Below are positions 1-9,588 of a stretch of DNA of 64,000 nucleotides, piece after piece. Each line of letters starts with the position of its first letter. Position 1 is the stretch's first letter. The notes under the pieces are model-generated. The model had not been told where the DNA came from. It ran no database searches and was given only the letters and a program-made list of their open reading frames with translations. A program made the position numbers and the translations under genes. This DNA comes from Durusdinium trenchii (Eukaryota > Sar > Dinophyceae > Suessiales > Symbiodiniaceae), in contig CAXAMN010006446.1 of assembly GCA_963970005.1 (NCBI GenBank), forward strand, positions 1,498,324 to 1,562,323, given 5' to 3'.

Positions 1-1336
1 ATATCCCGAACATCTGCACAAGTCCGAAAGTCACTGACCTAGCAGAGCGAGATACAGTCACAGTGCTATGAAGGAGAGGACGAAGGGGAAGTGACCAAAA
101 GCGACAACTAACTAAGGCTGAACAATTAACCATGGTTTTGCAAGTTTTGCCAAGGATTTTGGACTATGGCACCAGGTCAACCATTCTGTTAATGGTCTGA
201 CGATGGCAAAAAGGACTTCATACCTCTCACCTGCCGCATTTTCGTGCCTGCCTTTCGTGGCCTTCCCCCACCCCATGTCTCTCCCCCTCCCCACACCAAG
301 ACCTGCTGCTCTATACTCAGGCTGCCAAGTCACATGCTCAAGTAGCAGGAACTGGGACTCACGGTCGAAACTTCCGACATCGCCCGGTCCAGACCTTGCG
401 ATTACCGACCCGTCGCGGTCGCTTGGGTCGGCGCGCCAACGACCCGGAAAAACACGTGGGTTTTCGGGCCCAGCGGGCTCGGAGACGAACAACCAGCGGA
501 GCGGAGCCACCAAGAGATTGGTCCCTATAAGATTGATGGAGCCAAAAAGAACCAATACGTTCAGGCTCTATTGGGTTTGCTTGCTTAGCTGGTCCTGGCT
601 GTGGTGAAGGCCTCTCTGCCTCTAGCAAAGGGTCTTTTTTTGGTCATGGGTCCCTCCAAGACCTCAGATTGCTGGAGCTGGCAATCTGCAGAAACTGGAC
701 CAGTCCTCCTGCAGACCTATGTCCCCAGCCTTCCTTGGGAAAACAACACTATGTGGATGCCTCAAGCAACATGATGTGCAACGCACAAGTTTCCGTTGCA
801 CTACCTTCGGTTTCCTCAGACTCGCCAGATTCACAGCAGCATGCATTTTGTTTTCAAAAACCCACTATAATCTGAAGTCAACCTGTAAAAGTACCTCAGA
901 ACATGCGTCCCCTCGGTACCTGTGGTGCTTTGTTTTTACCGTGCCCTATGTCCAGTCACCCCCGACCGGGTCCACTGGGCGCCCGAACCACCACCGGCGC
1001 CCGTCGCAGGTGTCCAGGGCGAGGAGTGCGGCGTGCAACTGCGCGAGATGGGTGGCAAATGTAGATCCTTGGAACGGCAGGACGTCCGAGAGGAGCGAGC
1101 GATAAACCGATCGACCTTTGGCCGAAGAGAATCCGGTTCCGAGCGATCAGTTTTGCCCAGTGCCTGGAAAGGAGTGGTTTGTACGACCCAGTAACATGCC
1201 CTTGCGGTGAGTGCAGAATGATGAATGGGTATAATAACTATAAATAATAGTATCTATTAAATATATTTGCAAGGTCTTTTTATAACAACTCATTTCCAGG
1301 GGCTCCATCCTAATTTTGGCACTGCGGACATGGACT
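1..1336. other. Flank with no confident gene
   Basis: No convincing gene is visible. Two GC-rich patches (about 380-520 and 960-1150) stand out from AT-richer surroundings and stay open in several frames. The patch at 960-1150 has a plus-strand frame with a run of Pro, then Glu/Arg-rich helix-like sequence, and could be an exon, but no clear splice pair or known motif supports it. Confidence 0.4.
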
Positions 1337-1462
1337 GCCGGACGACCATCCCGGCCCAGTGTTGCCTGCCGGACCTCAACCACGACCATCCACGCCCAGT
1401 GTTCCCTGCCGGACCTCAACCACGACCATCCACGCCCAGTGTTCCCAACCGGACCTCAACCA
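1337..1462. repeat. 40-bp tandem repeat, two full copies plus partial ends
   Basis: Two near-identical 40-bp units lie at 1361-1400 and 1401-1440. A truncated unit precedes them and the first half of another follows (1441-1462). Each unit contains CCGGACCTCAACCACGACC. The array runs directly into the CA-rich tract that follows. Reading frames across it are a by-product of the repeat. Confidence 0.85.
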
Positions 1463-1830
1463 CAGCACACAGCCACAACCACAATCACAAACACATAGCC
1501 ACAAACACACAACCACAAACACAACCGCACACACATCCACAAACACACAATCACAAACACGCAATCGCAAACACACAGCCACAAACACACAACTGCAAAC
1601 ACAATCACAAACACAACCACAAACACACAACCACAAACACACAACCACAAACCCACAACCACAAACACAACCGCACACACATCCACGAACACACATTCAC
1701 AAACACACAACCACAAACACACAACCACAAACACAACCGCACAGACATCCACAAACGCACAATCACAAACACACAATGGCAAACACAACCACAACCACAA
1801 CACAGCACAAAACCTCAACCGCAACACACA
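1463..1830. repeat. CA-rich minisatellite (ACAACCACAAAC-like units)
   Basis: About 370 bp are built from variants of ACAAACACAACC, CACATCCACAAAC and CACAATCACAAAC. The plus strand has almost no G or T. The unit length wanders, but multiples of 6 keep several frames open on both strands, giving artificial His/Thr/Asn-rich and Cys/Val-rich proteins. I treat these as shadows. Confidence 0.9.
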
Positions 1831-2137
1831 ACCCGAGGACCCACAAGCAAAATCGAGAACTACAATACTCACGACCATGGCAAGATGCTCCTCACTGTGG
1901 TATCAAGACAAATGATTGAAATGTCATGGTGGGGATCACTCGAAGTAAAGTAATTTTCTAGCTTCCTGATCTGTTCTGCCTGATTCCAAACCAGGGTCAG
2001 AGTCAGAGGCAAGCAGCAACGCCATCCTAGTATAAGTAAAATTCAAGGCGACTGAACGGTGGACGTATCATGAAGCAACGGGACTCCTGCTACGGCTTGC
2101 TTTTTCTTGGTCGCCTCCGTTACTGTACAGGATATTG
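1831..2137. other. Stretch with nothing recognised
   Basis: Unique-looking, moderately AT-rich sequence between the CA-rich minisatellite and the decayed coding region. No frame, repeat or RNA structure stands out. Confidence 0.4.
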
Positions 2138-3223
2138 TCAAAACCGGTTCAAATTCACAAAGGTGCCTGCAATCAATAGAAACAATAATAGCAACCACTC
2201 CTCCAGAAAGTTGAGGATCGACGTGAAGCCTTTCCTCATCAAGCCGTCGATGCCCTCCACCTTGCTGGAATCGCTCATGCTCTTGCTGTCCGACACGCCT
2301 TGCCCTTCCCATCATGGCGTCCCGGACGTACCCCCTAATCAGTGCAGCCTCAGCATGCGAGCGCAGCTTTACATAAAGGCTGCATGGGAATTGCAAAGCG
2401 CGCCTTCAACGAGCTAGTCCTGATGTTGGTTCACTCTAACAGAAATTAAGCCACATTATCTCTGACGATTCATTTTCAAAGGTAATTGTTCAACACCTGT
2501 TTGAAGGCATGCGCGACATAGCTTAAAGCGAGCGCCTGCCTCGCGCAGATCGTGAAGTCCCCCCTGTGGTGCAGGTTGCCCCCTTTTCGCTGCCGCTAAC
2601 TGAGCTTCGATGTCTTCTGCACGCTTCTGCCGGTGCTCCCTCGAAGCATTGGACTCAAAGTACAGCGTGTCCAGGTCCTTGGCTGACAGAATGCTGACCA
2701 GCTTTGCCTTCTCCTCGTTCAGCGACTTGATCTCCGCACGCTGGCTCTTGTTCTGCGTCTTCAGCCAGGGTAAGGCAAGAATTCTTCCACCCGTCCCGAT
2801 TCAACGTATGTTTGTCTGCGTTGAGAAGGGTCTTCCCGGATGCACTGAGGTGGAGGTTTAACCACCATGGGTTTTGGCGGTGGTGTCCTCGATCTGGCGG
2901 ATCCGGACGGGGTTGCACTTGGATCCGTTGGCTCATCGTCATCGAGCGATTGGTCTGCCCAAAGGTGTACGATGAGCTGGGTCTACTAGTGGTGTCACAG
3001 TTACCGAAGTTCTTGATGGAGACTGGGCCGGAGGTTCACCGGAGTCGTACTCGGCTACTACCCTTCGGGCGACCATAGGGACGGTACCCCTTGTGTGCTC
3101 CGCGAACGACGGCTCCGCGCTAGGCGCGGTTTCCTGAGATGCGCCAGGACCTGGCCTCAGCACGACTCGTGAGGTTGATGCGAACACGACACGAGTATCT
3201 TCTTGACCTTGTTGACCTACCAT
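2138..3223 (-). pseudogene. Decayed coding sequence: Pro-rich region, coiled coil, hydrophobic tail
   Basis: Read on the minus strand from an ATG at 3221-3223, four segments look coding by composition and third-position GC, but each is in a different frame from the last. First is a frame starting MVGQQGQEDT, rich in Ser/Pro/Thr. Next, near 2960-2770, is an acidic then proline-rich segment with a PPPKP motif. Then at about 2765-2540 comes a strongly helical Lys/Glu/Arg/Gln-rich segment typical of a coiled coil (contains AEIKSLNEEKAKL). Last, at about 2300-2138, is an amphipathic then leucine-rich segment ending at TGA 2138-2140. The changes occur over a few bases, which suggests indels rather than introns, though short introns cannot be excluded. 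The layout (disordered, coiled coil, hydrophobic end) resembles retroelement ORF1/gag proteins, but no family is recognised. Confidence 0.5.
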
Positions 3224-4089
3224 GTGGGGGGGGCGGTTATTAATCCGGAGTTGACATTAAGGTGTGTGTGTGTGAGTGTGCACGCATCCTGCGTGCAAAT
3301 GACGCTCTTAGAGCTGTTGTGGTACTTAATTGGCACCAACTAAATTGAACTTATTTCAGTCTGGCTGACATGATTGTTTTTCACCTTGATGAAGCAACTG
3401 CGTGTAATCTGATTATTACATCCATATCTTGTATAATAAATAGTTATATGAATTCCAAAACCATGTATACAAATATATAGGCTCTGCTTGCTCTCTTCTA
3501 GGTTCCTGGCCTTTCTTGCCATCTGCGTTGGCCATGTCTGTGAATTGAAGGCTGCCCTCACCCCCGCTCCTCAACTGGCCATATGACTTTTGCAATGAAA
3601 CATGTTTTTTTCTATTGTCCCAATTGGTAAATTGATTCACTCTAAGACCCATCCAAAAGCCTCCCAGTGCAAGATATATCAAATATATATTCTTCAGCAA
3701 GCAAAAATAGAATATTTTCAGCGACTCAAAAAAGGATGCCCAAATACAGATACATCGGTTTCAGCAGCTGCTTGACCCCTGCATAGACATGGCCTTGCAT
3801 GGAACATGCTGCATAACTCAGCGCAAGTTTGTTCTTCCCTGTGCGTCGATTGCACAGCCAGGGCACAGCAGCCTGAATTTGTGCGCCTCACGTTTTCAGA
3901 GACCTGTCTCTCACACTCTCCTTTCTTCACTTCCTTTTTGGAAGCTCCATGGGAAAAATCACCGCCTTTCAACCTCATTCCCATGGTTTCGAATGATTTG
4001 ACATATGGTTTGCGGCACTTTTGGCAGCGTCCACAAACCATATGCCATTGCCCACAAATCATGTCACAAACCCTTGTGTTTTTTCCAAT
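3224..4089. other. AT-rich flank with short GT microsatellite
   Basis: A (GT)n-like tract lies at about 3260-3282. Beyond it the sequence is AT-rich. A minus-strand frame (3718-4101) contains several Cys and Lys residues, including a CGRCQKC string, but it has no recognisable domain and I do not call it a gene. Confidence 0.4.
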
Positions 4090-4290
4090 CGCGATCTCCA
4101 AAAAGTAACTTCAAAAATGCCAAATTGTGGTTTCTATCTCGCTGCAACCTGGTTGTTTGTGTTGATTTTCTCAGTTACAATTTTTCATTACATCTAAAAG
4201 ATGCAAATCTGTGGTTTCCACGTCGCTGCAATCCGATTTTCATATTGATTTGTTCAATCACAAATTTGAAAAGTTATCTTCAAAAATGCA
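4090..4290. repeat. Imperfect tandem duplication of about 90 bp
   Basis: Two diverged copies lie side by side. Each contains a TGTGGTTTC block followed by a TCGCTGCAA block, a TTTT-rich stretch and AACTTCAAAAATGC-like ends. No function is apparent. Confidence 0.55.
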
Positions 4291-6657
4291 ATATGGAATT
4301 GAGCGGTAAGAGTATGCTCAGCATCATATGGGTGGCTAAAGCTTGCGCGGTACTCTTACAACTCTAGACTCTACACTCACTACATGGCAGTGAAAGGTCA
4401 CTTAACCTCTCTTGGTATCTGCAAAACCACCTCTCGTTCTCAGACGGAACCGGGAACTCAAACGAACACATCTTCCACGCTTCTGAGTCGAACACATCGG
4501 AAATTCCCAGTCAACATATACCTGGATCCTCGTTTGGGCGGAAAAAAGTGCCGGACCTGAATCCAGCAATATTTCCTGCCGGATTCCCGAAAAAACGCCG
4601 GGGACCTGAAAAATCATCCGGATCCAAGGCCCTGAAAACAGAGATGATAAAAGGTTGGATCATACACAAGCAAACTGCCTTTGCGCCGAGAGTAGTTTTT
4701 CTGGAACACACTCATTCCACCCAACGCTGGAGCCTTCCCGTTCCCATTGCCCTTGCCCATCTTCCGAATGGCCTAAGAGCAGAGCCATCACAAAATATAA
4801 GCAAATTTGTGCCCAAGGTGGCAAGGAGCCCGTCTTTCTCTGCAACCGTGTCTCTAAAGTTCCTTTACAAAGTGGGTTGCTCTCCATGGTTCTTATATGA
4901 TTTTTAGTATGTTTTTAAAGCTTGGCTTGCCTCAGGACGGGCCCTCAATAAAGTAGCAGAACTCATGGTTCCAGTCAACACTCTTCTTTGAAAAACTTTT
5001 TCAACATTCAAAACCTTCAGAAGACTGAGTCCAAAAAAATACGCCGGAGTTATGGGAAATCACGCCGGATTTACGGAAATTACGCGGAGTTACGACGTGC
5101 AATTTGTTTAGCAACCCTCTGCAAAACATTGAGATTCACAACACATGTTCCACAGCCCAAAGCCTTTTCGGCAGGCTCTGCAAGCCTGTGCAGCTAGAAC
5201 TATATCCCAGCGCCCCGTGTGGAGTATATTTTCGCCTATGTTTGACATGCACCCACTTGGGTCTTTCAACACATGCTTCGCACTGTACCGACTTCGTCCG
5301 ATTTCATTTAGAAGATCACCTAAATGGATCTGATTGATCCAGTGTGAACCATGCTGAAACCGGTGGAATGAGAAAACAGCGGAACAGGCAAACGAGCACA
5401 CTTTGCAAGCAAAATCATTGCATCAGTTGTGGATTTATCTTCAAACAAATGCGGACCACAAAGAATGCAAAGCCTGGAGAATCCACATAAAGTGACTTGG
5501 AAAAACTGCTGGACCAAATCCAGAAAAACGCCGGAGTTGGAAGTCCGGCGCCGGACCCTGTAAAAAGTGCCGGACTGAAGATCTAGGTATACCTGCATTC
5601 CCTATAGGGCTCCAACTCCAACATGTTCCTGTCCCGTCTCCTCAGGTTCGGTGCTTAGACCATGTTGAACCCCCGCTGCCATCCACCCACCCCGACCGTC
5701 CCAGCCCTGTCCCGAAACGGAGGGATTGACCAGAAGCCCAAACGGGGATTGACCCGACTCGTGCAACATCGAACGATCATGCGCCGAAACCGGGAGACTT
5801 CACGGCATGGAAACTATAAGTGAAACTCACCAGGAATATGCCCAAGCAGGTATTCCAGCAGTCCTTGGGATCACAAAAAAATGATTGACCTCCCTAACCC
5901 TGCCTCTAAACAAGCTAAAAATGATATGTGTGGGATGGAGGCCCAACCCATTGATTCTTCCAACACACCTCGGCTGATCGTTCAGTCAGTGGCTCCGTCC
6001 GAGGTGTCGCTGTGGAAGGCGTTCCAGCACCGCGCCGCGTCCTGCCGCGCGCGGTGGGGTCGCCGGGTCGTGCGCGTGGGCGCGTGCGCGCTCGGTTATT
6101 CTGACCTGTGCATTTGTACCTCAGAAAATGGATGAAAATGGGTACAGTCTTATACCTGCATTTTTTTGCAGGGTATGTTGAGTCATGTCCTTGTTTCGTT
6201 CGTCGATCCTTTGGATAACTACTTTCGGGTATACTTGGCAGGGTACTATGGTCCAGGCCTAAAGTTGTGGTTCGTTGGTTGCATTGATTCTTCAAAGCTT
6301 GCGCAACAAGTGAGTCCAAACAACCCCCAAGGAGGAACGTTAAAACATATAGCACGTCGATAAAGCTTGATTGTTGGACGCTTTGCTTCAGGTCAAGGCA
6401 ACTGAACTATAGCAATGCAATCGCAATGAGATCTGATCCCCTCAAGGGGCCCTGGTATATGTCTCATTTGTTCGGGTCACGTCCCATTTTCGCACCAACG
6501 GTCCGTCGGGTTCAGGACACGTCCAACATCCATCGATCGAGGAGGACCCCGACCGTCCCCATTTCGAAGGTGATGTGTTCGACGCATCGTCTCGCTGCCA
6601 CAATAGGTGTCCAGTTGTACCTGCGTTTCGTTTCGGTCTGTGGATTCGATCAAAAGT
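4291..6657. other. Flank with scattered CGCCGGA-type short repeats
   Basis: No gene is supported. Clusters of CGCCGGA/GCCGGAC words occur at about 4545-4615, 5035-5095 and 5525-5580, often beside CCAGAAAAA or CCTGAAAA. A diverged foldback-like segment lies at about 5601-5720 (CTATAGGGCTCCAAC start). A GC-rich patch at 5990-6100 has an open plus-strand frame containing SEVSLWKAFQHRAASC and might be an exon. Confidence 0.4.
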
Positions 6658-6755
6658 ACCTGGACCCTCCAAAGCACCTTAGAAAATGGGACATGACCCC
6701 TTAAAAACAGGTACGACCGTACCCATTTTCCGAGGTATGAACTGAGACTCCAGGT
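6658..6755. repeat. Foldback (MITE-like) element, family B copy 1
   Basis: An imperfect palindrome. ACCTGGACCCTCCAAAGCAC at the left end is matched in reverse complement by the right end (GAGACTCCAGGT), with an inner pair AAAATGGG / CCCATTTT around ACATGACCCCTTAAAAACAG. A nearly identical copy lies at 62807-62906. The loop is conserved as well as the arms, which indicates a dispersed element rather than chance. Confidence 0.8.
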
Positions 6756-6825
6756 ACACCAACATCTCTGTCCGGTCACCTTCGTCACCTTCCTGGACAA
6801 GTTACCATGGACACCCGTCGATGCT

Positions 6826-6990
6826 TCCGCGAGTTCCGCGAGTTCGCGACCGGACGAGCGACCGGACCAGCGCGGAGCGAGCGCGGAGCGCCTCGTCGAG
6901 GACTGCGAGCGCGGCCGCGAGGAGGCCGTGCAGCGGCTGCTACTTCGCATCTCGCTGGCACCGGGCCTCGATCGAGTGACGAGGCGGACT
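6826..6990 (+). other. Possible GC-rich exon, product unknown
   Basis: A GC-rich patch. One plus-strand frame reads as an Arg/Glu-rich amphipathic helix (contains AERLVEDCERGREEAVQRLL) with G or C at most third codon positions. The patch ends about where the high GC ends. No domain, start codon or unambiguous splice sites can be assigned, and a second plus-strand frame is also open. It could be an internal exon of a host gene or a GC-rich non-coding island. Confidence 0.25.
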
Positions 6991-8296
6991 CCATCCGGTC
7001 GGTCTGGGTGTGAGAAAAGAAGAGGATGCCTTGTGAAGGTATATCCCATGACCAGTGGATGATGGATAGGCCACATGTTCAGCCCATCCATGTACACCTT
7101 CCAAGGGACCTTTACGGGCCTGTTTGTGACCTCATCCTAGGATATCAAAAGGTCACTTGGAAGAAATGAGCAAGGTAGAGTGCCAGACCATCCATGCACG
7201 GAATACAGTAGTCATATATATTTATATTACATCATACGACATCATAGTAGTACTATATACATAATGTTACATGCATTTACTCCATTTGTGGGCAAAAAAA
7301 GGTGACCATGGTCGCAACTTTCATGGTGACATGGTGTCAAGAAAAAGCGATGTCAACCTCCAGTGCTCGGGGAACCTCATTTTTGTTGATGTTTTTCTTC
7401 CTCGTTCCATCCGGGCCCAATTCAATGACCACTGGGCTACCTTTTTTGACACCAACTCCATGGAACTTCCGGTATAACATGTTCAATGAATGGTTTCGAA
7501 CTCCTCGTTTTCAGTTCCTGCTTGGACCTCCATGGAACCTCTCCGTGCCCTTTTGTGATGGTTCTCTTGGTTCTTCCCTTTTATTCTTGAAGCATCTCTC
7601 CAGCTTTTGTCCGTCGGACGTGCCAAGAGGCCCCAGGGGCGGCAGGCAGAAGGAGGCGTGGGACGGGGCCTGACTCGTGCCAGGCGAGGTGTGTTCTGGT
7701 GGGGTGCTGGTCTACAAACATCTTGCGTCGCTGATCTGGGAAGCTGGCCATAACTGGCCTATTGGTACCCCCTTTTGTCAGGTTTGAAGCAAGATGTTCA
7801 ATCATAGGTATATGGTATATGCAAAGGCATATAGTTTGTTGCCTAGAACCCAAAGGACACCCCCTTTTTGGACCAACCAACAAACATGTGTTCTTTGTTC
7901 TTATCAAAGAAGGGCTCAAATGGATTCACCGTATTCACAGTATTACTGGAATATAACATGTAGGTTGGACAAACATCTTGGGCTGTTACCTCCGTGAAGG
8001 ATTCCAGTTGATATAGTGTGGCTTTGGAAAGGGGCCCGGATAGCGAATGGGTTCTCACTGGGTGCGGGTAGCCTAGCCTCATCGACTTGTCAGAACCTTT
8101 ACCCTGCTGAAAACTAAGATGGACCCTGAAAACCACTGGTTTGTAAAGGAAAGCAGTCTTTCAGGGTGCCATTCTCAGGGTCCATGTGAGTTGACTCGGG
8201 ACCTTTACTTGCAGGACAGTGAACGTCTACGACTCTGCTTTCTCTGGACCGTTCCACTGTAGCTTTGACTGGTTTGCACCGGGATTTGATTTGATG
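6991..8296. other. Left flank of the retrotransposon, no gene recognised
   Basis: AT-mixed sequence. An imperfect palindrome lies at about 8114-8188, where ATGGACCCTGA is matched by TCAGGGTCCAT. No convincing coding frame was seen. The last bases before 8297 form the pre-insertion locus and resume at 29734. Confidence 0.4.
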
Positions 8297-8310
8297 TGAC
8301 CCTATCTCCA
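8297..8310 (+). repeat. Target-site duplication, left copy (14 bp)
   Basis: TGACCCTATCTCCA here is identical to 29720-29733, immediately after the element's TGAAA tail. The 14-bp length is typical of target-primed reverse transcription by LINE elements. It fixes the 5' end of the element at 8311. Confidence 0.92.
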
Positions 8311-8653
8311 GGGCTCGAAGAGCACACAGGGTGCGATTTTTGAGCCCCAGAACCAAAGGGTTCGCCACGACAGCTTTTTACGCGCCTAGCGCCGCCGGAT
8401 TAGAGCCATTTGGAGGTGGCAGACTTCCCGACGGTGGACTGGTACACGTTGAGCTGGAACAATAACACGATCTCCCAATTGGCACCGCAAACTGCGCAAG
8501 CTGAGATCGAGATCAAGGTTACACCTACGTGCTGCCATAGCTAAAGGTGATTTTACCTCCTCCAAATTCCGTAGGTCTGTACACCATCTCCATCGACATC
8601 ACTCGTGGACGGAACAACGTACTGCTGCCATCAACAGAAGAGCTGGCTTGGTG
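8311..8653 (+). other. 5' untranslated region of the LINE
   Basis: The 343 bp between the left target duplication and the ATG of ORF1. Any internal promoter of the element should lie here, since LINEs transcribe from their own 5' end. I recognise no TATA-like box or dinoflagellate spliced-leader relic. Confidence 0.6.
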
Positions 8654-9556
8654 ATGTCATGGAAGTGGCAATGGAGTGGAAAGGCCACCGGAAAAGGTTC
8701 CAAGGGCAAAGGCCGATCTTGGAACATATGGGGAACGCCGCCGAAGAGGAAAGGCGACAAGAAGAAGGACAAAGATCAAGAAGAAGACAAGCAGATCTTC
8801 CCTGGATACGACTCGCTCAGGTCTTCATCGTCTTCTCAGCCCTCTGTCTCGGAGTTGAGGACAGCTTTAAAGGAGGCAATCAAGTCAACATCTGGATCCA
8901 ATGCATCCGATGGGAGTCTAGTCAAAGCTGTTCAGCAGATCGTTGGGGAAGACGACGACAAGGAAGATTTGAAGAACCAACAAAAGGACCTCAACATGAG
9001 GAAGAAGCTAGTGGACAAAATTTCCAGATTGAAGAAGGCCAAGATGGAGAAGACCAGAGCATGGACGCAATACAAGGAAGAGCTCAAGAAGCATCAAGAC
9101 GCAGAACAGGAGAAGTTCAAGAACGACATGGAAGGCATCGATCTGGAAATCCAGAAGGCCATGGACAAGATCGAAGAACTCGACATCGATGCTGCCACAA
9201 GAGATGTGAAAGGAGCAGACGCCATGGATATGGATGCAGCCACCAACAGGGAGCTAAAAGAACAGCTTCTATTGGCTCAAAGGGAACAATCCAACACTGC
9301 GAGAATGCTAGCCTTGCTCCAGACGCAGTTCAATGCTTATGTGGGGCAAGGGGCTCATGGACCAATGCCTTCAGAGCCCCGCATTGCAGCAAGTCCTTCA
9401 GATCTCAGAAAGCAGAGATTGAATGCGATAGAGAAGACGGGGCCGACCTATCCCTCACAAATCCCGACCTTCAGGCTGGACGAAGACAGGGAAAGGAGTC
9501 CCAGAAGGTCAGAGCCGGGAGGAGCAGACTCACAAGAGTTGAACAAGTTGGGCTAG
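8654..9556 (+). CDS. LINE ORF1: basic, coiled-coil nucleic-acid-binding protein
   Basis: A 300-residue protein that probably coats the element RNA, the usual role of LINE ORF1 proteins; this role is inferred from position and composition. I start at ATG 8654 (MSWKWQWSGK); the two codons upstream are only TTG and GTG. Residues 1-45 are Gly/Lys/Trp-rich and strongly basic. A Ser-rich linker follows, then about residues 90-220 form a long Lys/Glu/Gln-rich coiled coil (contains KMEKTRAWTQYKEELKK). The C-terminus is Arg/Pro-rich (DRERSPRRSEP). No RRM or CCHC knuckle is visible. It stops at TAG 9554-9556, and an ATG in the next frame of the polyprotein lies 33 nt downstream, which suggests termination-reinitiation. 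The overlapping open frame in phase with the polyprotein (8605-9556) has unnatural composition and is a shadow. Confidence 0.8.
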   Translation: MSWKWQWSGKATGKGSKGKGRSWNIWGTPPKRKGDKKKDKDQEEDKQIFPGYDSLRSSSSSQPSVSELRTALKEAIKSTSGSNASDGSLVKAVQQIVGEDDDKEDLKNQQKDLNMRKKLVDKISRLKKAKMEKTRAWTQYKEELKKHQDAEQEKFKNDMEGIDLEIQKAMDKIEELDIDAATRDVKGADAMDMDAATNRELKEQLLLAQREQSNTARMLALLQTQFNAYVGQGAHGPMPSEPRIAASPSDLRKQRLNAIEKTGPTYPSQIPTFRLDEDRERSPRRSEPGGADSQELNKLG

Positions 9557-9588
9557 CTGGTATTGGCGGCCCAAGTGGACCAGATGCA

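Noticed and set aside
1376-1919. His/Thr/Asn-rich and Cys/Val-rich proteins on both strands
   Set aside because: They are produced entirely by the CA-rich minisatellite; all frames are open because the repeat lacks stop words.
8605-9556. N-terminal extension of the polyprotein frame under ORF1
   Set aside because: It starts at GTG and has unnatural composition (Arg/Gln/Glu/His runs). The other frame over the same DNA gives a clean coiled-coil protein with an ATG start, so this is a shadow frame.
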